Position numbers and translations under genes: made by a program. The notes below the pieces were generated by a model that searched no databases, was not told the origin of the DNA, and saw only the letters and a program-made list of their open reading frames with translations. A DNA stretch of 64,000 nt from Tessaracoccus lapidicaptus. GTDB taxonomy: Bacteria; Actinomycetota; Actinomycetes; Propionibacteriales; Propionibacteriaceae. Location: NCBI RefSeq assembly GCF_001693815.1, contig NZ_MBQD01000011.1, positions 62,001-126,000 of the forward strand, in the 5' to 3' direction. Positions 1-7,281 of the stretch are shown in pieces; positions within the stretch are counted from its first letter, which is position 1; every line of letters begins with the position of its first letter.

Positions 1-95
1 TCGCGGGCGGCGGCCGACAACAGGGAGACCGGCGCGTCGTCGTCGGTCGAGAACGTCAGCTCGAGTGCGTCGTGGCCCCAGGTCAGCGTTCCCAC
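1..95 (-). CDS. Probable alpha-galactosidase (GH36-type), N-terminal end only
   Basis: Only the first 31 codons are in the window; the gene runs off the left edge. It starts with GTG at 95, about 6-8 nt after an AGAAGGA ribosome-binding site (seen). The N-terminus contains TWGHDALELTF followed by APVSLL, which resembles the start of the N-terminal beta-sandwich of actinobacterial GH36 alpha-galactosidases (family knowledge). Two LacI-type operators lie just upstream, as expected for a repressed sugar-catabolic gene. With so little sequence another glycoside hydrolase is possible. Confidence 0.5.
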   Translation of the reverse strand, partial: MGTLTWGHDALELTFSTDDDAPVSLLSAAAR

Positions 96-141
96 GGATG
101 TCGTCCTTCTCTCGATGCGGCGCCCCAGTCAAGCACAGACG

Positions 142-176
142 TGATAGCGCTTTCAAGGGTGATGAACACGCTTTCA
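142..176. promoter_or_regulatory. Two tandem LacI-type operators
   Basis: TGATAGCGCTTTCA (142-155) and TGAACACGCTTTCA (163-176) are imperfect 14-bp palindromes with the CG centre and TGA/TCA ends typical of LacI-family operators. Their centres are 21 bp apart, about two helical turns. They lie between the divergent partial glycosidase gene (start 95) and glmU (start 304), nearer the glycosidase, so they most likely control it. The cognate repressor is not obvious; the two LacI genes in this window seem to use a TGAAACGTTTCA-type site. Confidence 0.55.
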
Positions 177-303
177 TCGCGTGAGGTCCGGGCCACGGGG
201 CGCGGGCTGGTATTTTGACGGCGAGAGAGCGGCCCCAGGCCCGTAGCTCGTCCGGCTCCACGGCAGCGGAGCGTTTCGGTCGGCACCGAAGGAGAGATAT
301 CCC

Positions 304-1785
304 GTGTCCAACTCTGACAGCGATCTGGCGCCCGTAGCGGCCGTCGTGGTGCTCGCCGCGGGAGGCGGCACCCGGATGAAGTCCAACAAGTCCAAGCTGC
401 TCCATGAGGTGGCGGGCAAATCGATGCTCAGCTTCTCCGTCTCCGCGGCGGCGGCGCTGAACCCCGAGCACCTGGTCGTGGTCGTGGGTCACCTGCGGGA
501 GCAGGTCGTCGAACACCTCGAGCAGCTCTCCGAGACGGTGAGCACCGCCGTCCAGGACGACCAGCTCGGCACCGGCCACGCCGTGGCGTGCGGGCTCGAC
601 GGGCTCGGCGACCTGGAGGGCGACGTCGTCGTCACCTACGCCGACGTGCCGATGCTCACGGGGGACACGCTGCGTCAGCTCGTCGCCGTGCACCGCGCGC
701 ACCACAACGCCGTCACCGTCCTCACCGCGAGGGTCGAGGACCCCACCGGCTACGGCCGCATCCTGCGCGACGGCGACGTCGTGACCGGGATCGTCGAGCA
801 CAAGGACGCCGACGAGGCCCAGCGGTCGATCGACGAGATCAACTCCGGCATCTACGTCTTCGACGCGGCCACGCTCCGCGAGGGCCTCGCCTCGCTCACC
901 ACCGACAACGCGCAGGGCGAGCAGTACCTCACCGACGTCCTGCGGTTCGCGCACGAGAGCAGCCGGCGCTGCGGGGCCCACCTCATCGACGACGTGTGGC
1001 AGACCGAAGGCGTCAACGACCGGGTGCAGCTGGCCCGCATGAACCTCGAGATGAACCGCCGCATCCGCGACGCGTGGATGCTCGCGGGCGTCACGATGGT
1101 GGACCCCGCCACGACGTGGATCGACGTCGACGTGGACCTCGCCCGCGACGTCGTCCTGCTGCCCGGCGTCATCCTCCAGGGCGCCACGACGATCGGCGAG
1201 GGCGCCATCATCGGCCCCGACACCACCCTCATGGACGTCGAGGTCGGCGCCGGCGCCGAGGTCGTCCGCACCCACGGCTCCTTCGCGGTCATCGGGGAGG
1301 GGGCCACCGTCGGCCCGTTCGCCTACCTGCGCCCAGGCACCGAGCTCGGCAAGGGCGGCAAGATCGGCACCTTCGTCGAGACCAAGAACGCGGTCATCGC
1401 CGACGGCTCGAAGGTGCCGCACCTCACCTACGTCGGAGACGCCGTCATCGACGAGGGCGTCAACATCGGCGCGGGCACGATCTTCGCCAACTACGACGGC
1501 GTCTACAAGTCGACGACGCACGTCGGCGCGCGGGCGTTCGTGGGGTCGAACTCGGTGCTCGTCGCCCCCGTCGACATCGGCCCGGGAGCGCTGGTGGGCG
1601 CCGGGTCGACCATCACCGACGACGTGCCGGCCGGCAGCCTCGCGCTCGCGCGCGGACGGCAGCGCAACATCGACGGGTGGATGGCCGAGCGCCGCCCCGA
1701 GTCCAAGGCGGCCGCCGCGGCAGCCGAGCACGACGGTGGGATCCACCCCGCCGTCGAGGAGTCCCGAGCCAAGAAGAAGGCCTGA
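304..1785 (+). CDS. glmU: Bifunctional UDP-GlcNAc pyrophosphorylase / glucosamine-1-P acetyltransferase GlmU
   Basis: GlmU acetylates glucosamine-1-phosphate with acetyl-CoA and then uridylates it to UDP-GlcNAc for peptidoglycan synthesis in the cytoplasm. The 493-residue protein has the nucleotidyltransferase signature LAAGGGTRM with a following K near residues 17-30, the GTGHAV motif near residue 90, and a C-terminal left-handed beta-helix with RPGTELGKGGKIGTFVE (about 343-360), the catalytic-type PHLTYVGD (about 371-378) and NYDG (about 396). The start is GTG after AAGGAGAGATATCCC. The prs gene follows by 5 nt, a common actinobacterial pairing that shares nucleotide and sugar precursor supply. 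Confidence 0.97.
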   Translation: MSNSDSDLAPVAAVVVLAAGGGTRMKSNKSKLLHEVAGKSMLSFSVSAAAALNPEHLVVVVGHLREQVVEHLEQLSETVSTAVQDDQLGTGHAVACGLDGLGDLEGDVVVTYADVPMLTGDTLRQLVAVHRAHHNAVTVLTARVEDPTGYGRILRDGDVVTGIVEHKDADEAQRSIDEINSGIYVFDAATLREGLASLTTDNAQGEQYLTDVLRFAHESSRRCGAHLIDDVWQTEGVNDRVQLARMNLEMNRRIRDAWMLAGVTMVDPATTWIDVDVDLARDVVLLPGVILQGATTIGEGAIIGPDTTLMDVEVGAGAEVVRTHGSFAVIGEGATVGPFAYLRPGTELGKGGKIGTFVETKNAVIADGSKVPHLTYVGDAVIDEGVNIGAGTIFANYDGVYKSTTHVGARAFVGSNSVLVAPVDIGPGALVGAGSTITDDVPAGSLALARGRQRNIDGWMAERRPESKAAAAAAEHDGGIHPAVEESRAKKKA

Positions 1786-1790
1786 TCGCT

Positions 1791-2765
1791 GTGTCCCATA
1801 CCGCCAAGAACACCAAGCACCTCATGCTGTTCAGCGGGCGTGCCTTCCCGGAGCTCGCGCAGGAAGTCGCCGCCCTCATGGACGAGGAACTCGTGCCGAC
1901 GCGCGCCCTCACCTACGCCAACTCCGAGATCTACGTGCGCTTCGAGGAGTCGGTGCGCGGCTGCGACGCCTTCGTCATCCAGTCGCACACCGCGCCGGTC
2001 AACGAGTGGCTGATGGAACAGCTCATCATGGTCGACGCGCTCAAGCGCGCGTCCGCCAAGCGGATCACGGTCGTGGCGCCGTTCTACCCCTACGCCCGCC
2101 AGGACAAGAAGCACCTCGGCCGCGAGCCCATCTCGGCCCGCCTCGTCGCCGACATGTACAAGGCGGCGGGCGCGAACCGGATCATGTCGGTCGACCTCCA
2201 CGCCGCGCAGATCCAGGGCTTCTTCGACGGCCCCGTCGACCACCTGTGGGGCCTGCCGGTCCTCTCGGACTACGTCAAGGAGAAGTACGACGCCAACGAG
2301 ATGTGCGTCGTGTCCCCGGACGCCGGCCGCGTCCGCCTCGCCGACATGTGGACCGACGTGCTCGGCACCCCGCTGGCGATCGTCCACAAGCGACGCGACC
2401 ACGAGAAGGCCAACACGGTGGCCGTGCACGAGGTCGTGGGCGACGTCGAGGGCAAGGTGTGCCTCCTCGTCGACGACATGATCGACACCGCGGGCACCAT
2501 CGCCCAGGCGGCCCAGGCGCTGCACGACCGCGGGGCGTCCAAGGTCATCGCCGCGGCCACGCACCCCATCTTCTCCGGCCCCGCGGCTGAGCGGCTCAAC
2601 GGGGCCAACTTCTCCGAGATCATCGTCACCAACACCCTGCCGACCCGCACCGACGTGCCGATCAACAACCTCACCACGCTGTCGATCGCACCCCTGATCG
2701 CCAAGGCCATCAACGCGGTCTTCCTGGACGGCTCCGTGACGTCGCTGTTCGGGGGCGTCGCCTAG
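1791..2765 (+). CDS. prs: Ribose-phosphate pyrophosphokinase (PRPP synthetase)
   Basis: Makes PRPP from ribose-5-phosphate and ATP for purine, pyrimidine, histidine, tryptophan and NAD synthesis. The 324-residue protein is of usual length. It shows the ATP-binding segment PFYPYARQDKK (about 98-108) and the PRPP-binding loop VDDMIDTAGTI (about 224-234). GTG at 1791 is preferred because the purine-rich AAGAAGAAGG that ends glmU serves as its ribosome-binding site. It ends 4 nt from the convergent mntH gene. Confidence 0.97.
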   Translation: MSHTAKNTKHLMLFSGRAFPELAQEVAALMDEELVPTRALTYANSEIYVRFEESVRGCDAFVIQSHTAPVNEWLMEQLIMVDALKRASAKRITVVAPFYPYARQDKKHLGREPISARLVADMYKAAGANRIMSVDLHAAQIQGFFDGPVDHLWGLPVLSDYVKEKYDANEMCVVSPDAGRVRLADMWTDVLGTPLAIVHKRRDHEKANTVAVHEVVGDVEGKVCLLVDDMIDTAGTIAQAAQALHDRGASKVIAAATHPIFSGPAAERLNGANFSEIIVTNTLPTRTDVPINNLTTLSIAPLIAKAINAVFLDGSVTSLFGGVA

Positions 2766-2769
2766 CGGC

Positions 2770-3978
2770 TCAGCCGAAGCTCGTCGCGACCACCGCGACG
2801 TTGAGCGACAGCACCGCGGCCACCACCACCCAGGCCGCCGCGGTGAGCCACCGCGGATTGCGGTAGTCGCCCATCGTTCTGCGGCTGGCGGTCAGCACCA
2901 CCAGCGGCACCACGGCGAACCCGATCCCGAAGCTCAGGACCAGCTGCGACTGTACGAGCGCCTGCGTGGGAGCGAGCCCGATCATCAGGATGGCGACGGC
3001 GGGCACCAGCGTGATCAACCGGCGCACGGTCGGCGTGATCTTCGGTGAGACTAAGTCGCGCACCATGCCCGCGCCGGCGTCGGTCCCGACGATGGCGGAC
3101 CCGACGCCGGAGAACAGCAGACCGATGGCGAACACGGTCGCGGCCAGGGGACCCACCAGTGCGGTGACCTCGCCGTGTGCCGCCTCGATGGAGTCCACCG
3201 TCGCGCCGCGCAGGGCCGCCGCGGCGAACAGGAGCATCGAGACGTTCACCACCCCGGCCACCGTCAACGCGATCATCACGTCAACGCGTTGCACACGCAG
3301 CAGCCGCGGCACCGTCTCCGAGGAGCCCTCATGGCGTGAGCGGGCCAGTTCCGAGTGAAGGTAGACGGCGTGGGGCATCACGGTGGCCCCGAGCATTGCC
3401 GCCGCCAGCTGGAGTGACTCGGCGCCGGCGAATCGGGGGACGAGGCCGCCGATGACCTGCGCGGGGTCTGGCGGCAGCCAGATCAGGCTGGTCATGAAAC
3501 CGATCGCGATGATGGCCAGCACGCCGATGAGCAGCACCTCGAAGAACACCTCGCCGTGGGAGCGCAGCCACTGCAGCATCACGATGGCGACCAGCCCCAC
3601 GATGACGGCCCCCACTGGCAGCGGGAGGCCGAAGAGCAGGTTGAGCGCAATGGCGCCGCCCACCACCTCGGCCACGTCCGTGGCAATGGCGACGGCGAGC
3701 GCCTGGGCCGCGTACAGCGCGCGCCACACCTTTCCACGCCGACGCCTCAACAGAGAGGCGCGGACCAGGCCGCTGAGGCTCTGGCCGGTGACCACGCCCA
3801 GCTTGGCCGACAGGTACTGCACCAGCATCGCCATGAGGCACGCGAGCACCAGCGACCAGACCAGGAGGTAGCCGAACGTGGCGCCGGCCGTCAGGTTCGC
3901 CGCCACGTTGCCGGGATCCACGTAGGCCATGGCCGCGACGAACGCCGGTCCCAGGAGGGCGACGGTGCGGCGGGTCAT
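2770..3978 (-). CDS. mntH: Nramp-family divalent metal (Mn2+) transporter MntH
   Basis: Proton-coupled importer of Mn2+ and related divalent metals in the cytoplasmic membrane. The 402-residue, strongly hydrophobic protein has about 11 membrane segments. It carries both hallmark metal-site motifs: DPGN at residues 21-24 in TM1 and MPHAVYLHSE near residue 200 in TM6. The ATG at 3978 has no ribosome-binding site, but a TAGACT -10 element ends 6 nt upstream, so the transcript is probably leaderless. A palindrome lies in the -35 region, suggesting metal-responsive control. Confidence 0.93.
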   Translation of the reverse strand: MTRRTVALLGPAFVAAMAYVDPGNVAANLTAGATFGYLLVWSLVLACLMAMLVQYLSAKLGVVTGQSLSGLVRASLLRRRRGKVWRALYAAQALAVAIATDVAEVVGGAIALNLLFGLPLPVGAVIVGLVAIVMLQWLRSHGEVFFEVLLIGVLAIIAIGFMTSLIWLPPDPAQVIGGLVPRFAGAESLQLAAAMLGATVMPHAVYLHSELARSRHEGSSETVPRLLRVQRVDVMIALTVAGVVNVSMLLFAAAALRGATVDSIEAAHGEVTALVGPLAATVFAIGLLFSGVGSAIVGTDAGAGMVRDLVSPKITPTVRRLITLVPAVAILMIGLAPTQALVQSQLVLSFGIGFAVVPLVVLTASRRTMGDYRNPRWLTAAAWVVVAAVLSLNVAVVATSFG

Positions 3979-3984
3979 GGCGTG

Positions 3985-4025
3985 AGTCTAGGCACCCTGA
4001 GGCCCTGGCAGGGTCTGGCTCAGGG
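3985..4025 (-). promoter_or_regulatory. Leaderless mntH promoter with palindromic operator
   Basis: Read on the minus strand, TAGACT (3990-3985) is followed by 6 nt and then the mntH ATG. Upstream are nested palindromes: CCCTGGCAGGG (4003-4013) inside the arms CCCTGAG (3995-4001) and CTCAGGG (4019-4025). The inner palindrome falls about where the -35 box would be. A DtxR/MntR-type regulator is the natural candidate from the role of the gene, but the sequence is not a textbook box. Confidence 0.45.
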
Positions 4026-4132
4026 AGCGGCCATACCCAGGTGCACCCCCTCCTGGACGCTCAGCCGATCCGCCGGCGGCACGCCCGGTCCTAGGTTCGA
4101 TGCGAGACCCACCCATGGAGAGGACCACGGCA

Positions 4133-4870
4133 GTGACCGTCATCACCCACACCGCCTGCGCCACCCGGCACCTGACGAAGATCTACGGCAGTACCGCTGA
4201 GCAGGTGGTGGCCGTCGACGACGTGTCGGTCGACATCGCCCGGGGGTCGTTCACCGCCATCATGGGGCCCTCCGGCTCCGGCAAGTCGACGTTGATGCAC
4301 TGCATGGCGGGACTGGACCGCCCGACGAGCGGCCAGGTCCTCATCGGCGACGACGACCTGGCGGCCCTCCCCGAGCGGGCCGTGACGCGGGTGCGCCGCG
4401 ACAAGGTCGGCTTCATCTTCCAGGCCTTCAATCTACTGCCCACCCTCACGGCCGAGCAGAACATCGTCCTTCCGCTCGAGCTCGCCGGGCGGCGCGTCGA
4501 GCGGTCCGTCCTCGACGCCGTCGTCGACTCCCTCGGACTGGGCGACAGGCTGGGGCACCGACCGAGCCAGCTGTCCGGCGGGCAGCAGCAGCGCGTGGCC
4601 GTCGCCCGGGCCCTGGTCACCCGCCCCGAGGTGATCTTCGCCGACGAGCCGACTGGGGCGTTGGACCAGAAGACCGGCACCCGCCTGCTCGACTACCTGC
4701 GGGCCTGTGCCCGCGACGACGGGCAGACGATCATCATGGTGACCCACGACGCCCGCGCGGCCGCCTATGCCGATCGCGCACTCATGCTGCTCGACGGCCG
4801 CATCGTCGGCGACCTCGCCCAGCCGACCGCCGAGGCCGTCACCGGCTTCCTCGGGGCGGTGGCCGCCTGA
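4133..4870 (+). CDS. ABC transporter ATP-binding protein (MacB/LolD type)
   Basis: ATPase that drives the FtsX-like permease encoded next. The 245-residue protein has Walker [10 protein letters not shown] (about 44-52), a Q-loop at FQAFNLLPT, the signature LSGGQQQR (about 146-153) and Walker B VIFADEPT followed by GALD. GTG at 4133 is chosen because GGAGAGGACC lies just upstream; in-frame ATGs at 4100 and 4115 lack a ribosome-binding site. It overlaps the permease start by 1 nt (TGATG). Such pairs export peptides, lipids or drugs, or act in envelope stress; the substrate cannot be read from sequence. Confidence 0.93.
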   Translation: MTVITHTACATRHLTKIYGSTAEQVVAVDDVSVDIARGSFTAIMGPSGSGKSTLMHCMAGLDRPTSGQVLIGDDDLAALPERAVTRVRRDKVGFIFQAFNLLPTLTAEQNIVLPLELAGRRVERSVLDAVVDSLGLGDRLGHRPSQLSGGQQQRVAVARALVTRPEVIFADEPTGALDQKTGTRLLDYLRACARDDGQTIIMVTHDARAAAYADRALMLLDGRIVGDLAQPTAEAVTGFLGAVAA

Positions 4871-7266
4871 TGTTCCGCCATGCAGTCAGCGAGTTGAGGC
4901 TCCACCCGGGCCGCTTCATCGCCACCCTCGTCGCGATCGCCATCAGCGTCGGGTTCATCGTCGCCATCTCGGTGTTCATCAGCACCGAGCAGAACGGCAC
5001 CGGCAAGGCCAACTCCATGGCCCTGTCCACGGCCGACCTCGTCGCCGTCGCTGGCGACGAGGGCCTCTCCGCCGAGGCCGCGGAGCTGATCGGGACCGTC
5101 GACGGCGTCGCGGCCGTCCAGCGGGTGATCAACGCGTCAGCGGAGGTCACGGCGGGGGACCGCACCGTGTTCGCCACCCTGTGGGTCAACCAGGCCCCGG
5201 AGTTCCGCTGGGCCGAGCTGGCCGAGGGCGCCTACCCCGAAGCGCCCGGGGAGATCACCGTCGCCCGGGACATGGCCGACAAGCTCGGCGTCGGGCTGGG
5301 CGACGAGGTCCAGGCCGGCCCCGGCCAGCCGCTGACCGTCGTCGGGATCACCCGTGACGCCCGCAGCCTGTTCACCTCCACGGGATACCTCTGGCAGCCG
5401 GCCGACGAGTTCCCGGCCGCCGGAGCGGTGGCGATCCTCCTCGCCGAGGACGCGGACCCGTCCGCGGTGGCCGACGAGGTCGTCCGCGCCGCCGACGGCG
5501 TGGCGCCCGGGCTGACGGTCCAGACCGCCCAGGAGTACCGCGACGCCGCCCTCGTGGCCACCACCGGTGACTTCGACGTCTTCAAGAACCTCCTGCTGGC
5601 CTTCGCCGTCATCGCGGTGCTCGTCGGCATGATCACCATCGCCAACACGTTCACCATCCTCCTGGCGCAGCGGCGCCGCCAGCTCGGGCTCCTGCGCGCC
5701 GTCGGCGCCTCGGGGAGCCAGGTCATGGGCCGCATGGTCCTCGAATCCCTGCTCCTCGGGCTCGCCGGATCGCTCGTCGGCGTCGGCCTCGGCTTCGCGG
5801 TCGCGGCCGCCGGCTCGGCCGTCACCGGCTCCTGGTACTGGGGGCTGACTGTGGACTGGGCCGAGGTCGGGCTGGCCGTCCTGGTCGGAGTGCTCGCGAC
5901 GCTGATCTCCGCGGTCGTGCCGTCGGTCGCCGCCGCGCGCGTCCGGCCGCTCGAGGCCCTGCAGGCCGTACCGACCGAGGCCCAGGCCCGGCGGGCCGGC
6001 GCGGTGCGGGCCGTCGTCTGCGGCCTCCTGATCGCCGGCGGGGTGGCGTTGGCGGTGCTGTCGCAGGTCGGACGCTCGGAGATGAACCTCGTCTACGCGG
6101 CCGCCTCCGGCGTCCTGCTCACCCTGGGGGTGCTGGGGGCGGCGCCGTTCTTCGTGCCGGCCCTGCTCCGGCTCGCGGGCAGGCTGGCCGGTCCCGCCGG
6201 ACCCACCGCCCGGCTGGCGCTGAAGAACTCGGCCCGCAACCCCCGCAGGGCCGCCGCCACCGCCAGCGCGCTCATGCTGGCCATCGGGCTCATCGTCACC
6301 CTGCAGATTGCGCTGACCAGCGCTCGGACGTCCGCGATGGACACCATCGACCGCGAGCTGCCGCTCGACCTGTCGGCCACCTACGAGTCGGGTGTCCCGG
6401 CCGGCACCGCCGATGCGGTCCGCGCGGTCCCCGGAGTGGCTGAGGTCGCGGTGCTGCCCGGGAAGGTGGTCGAGGTGGACGGCGCCTCGTACTTCGCCGT
6501 CGACGACCACGCCGCGCGCCTCGACATGGGGGTCGAGGCGGAGCCGATCCCCGACACCGTTGCCCGCTTCGACGAGGTGGGCCCCGACACGCCCGCGACC
6601 TTCGCGATCGGCGACGTGGAGCTGACGTCGGAGACGGGGGAGCTGTACGGCTGGCGGGCGTTCGGCGTCAGCGCCGCGACGCTGGACCGGCTGCCCGGCC
6701 AGATGGTCGACGCCGCGCTCTGGGTGAAGCTCACCGACCGGACCGACGCCACGGCCATCAACCGCGCCATCGCGGCCCTCGCCGCCGAGGAACAGCCGGA
6801 TCTCAGCAACAGCGGGGCACAGATGGCCGGCATCCTCGAGCAGGTCGTCGGGGTGGTCATCCTCATCATGACGGCGCTGCTGGGCGTCGCGGTGCTCATC
6901 GCGGTGGTCGGGGTGGGCAACACGCTCGGCCTGTCCGTGCTCGAACGGCAGCGCGAGTCCGCGCTGCTGCGGGCGCTGGGCATGCAGCGCGGACAGCTGC
7001 AGCTCATGCTGCTCATCGAGGCGCTGGCGCTCGTGCTGGTCGGCGCGCTGGTCGGCTTCGCGGCGGGGATCTTCTTCGCGTGGCTGGGGCTGTCGGCGGC
7101 CTTCGCCGCCGTGCCTGGTGGCACCGTCGACCTCCGGCTCGCCATGGACCCGGCGTGGACCTTCGGACTCGTCGGGGTGTGCCTGGCGGCCGCCGCGCTG
7201 GCGTCGGTGCTCCCGGGGCGGCGTGCCGCGGGGGCGACCCCGACCGAGGCGCTCGCCGTCGACTGA
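4870..7266 (+). CDS. ABC transporter permease with two FtsX domains
   Basis: Membrane component of the exporter whose ATPase overlaps it. The 798-residue protein has an N-terminal membrane helix (about 12-38), a large extracytoplasmic MacB-like region, a three-helix FtsX block (about 238-365), a further pair of helices and a second periplasmic-type domain, then a C-terminal FtsX block (about 655-790). The motifs QRRRQLGLLRAVGAS and ERQRESALLRALGMQ are the cytoplasmic coupling elements of the two FtsX domains. The duplicated topology is usual for actinobacterial fused permeases. The gene converges on the rhamnose operon. Confidence 0.92.
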   Translation: MFRHAVSELRLHPGRFIATLVAIAISVGFIVAISVFISTEQNGTGKANSMALSTADLVAVAGDEGLSAEAAELIGTVDGVAAVQRVINASAEVTAGDRTVFATLWVNQAPEFRWAELAEGAYPEAPGEITVARDMADKLGVGLGDEVQAGPGQPLTVVGITRDARSLFTSTGYLWQPADEFPAAGAVAILLAEDADPSAVADEVVRAADGVAPGLTVQTAQEYRDAALVATTGDFDVFKNLLLAFAVIAVLVGMITIANTFTILLAQRRRQLGLLRAVGASGSQVMGRMVLESLLLGLAGSLVGVGLGFAVAAAGSAVTGSWYWGLTVDWAEVGLAVLVGVLATLISAVVPSVAAARVRPLEALQAVPTEAQARRAGAVRAVVCGLLIAGGVALAVLSQVGRSEMNLVYAAASGVLLTLGVLGAAPFFVPALLRLAGRLAGPAGPTARLALKNSARNPRRAAATASALMLAIGLIVTLQIALTSARTSAMDTIDRELPLDLSATYESGVPAGTADAVRAVPGVAEVAVLPGKVVEVDGASYFAVDDHAARLDMGVEAEPIPDTVARFDEVGPDTPATFAIGDVELTSETGELYGWRAFGVSAATLDRLPGQMVDAALWVKLTDRTDATAINRAIAALAAEEQPDLSNSGAQMAGILEQVVGVVILIMTALLGVAVLIAVVGVGNTLGLSVLERQRESALLRALGMQRGQLQLMLLIEALALVLVGALVGFAAGIFFAWLGLSAAFAAVPGGTVDLRLAMDPAWTFGLVGVCLAAAALASVLPGRRAAGATPTEALAVD

Positions 7267-7281
7267 TGTCGCGGCGGGGGC

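Noticed and set aside
588-1790. Upstream in-frame extension of prs overlapping glmU
   Set aside because: The extension is Arg/His/Pro-rich shadow sequence; the real prs start is GTG 1791 next to a ribosome-binding site.
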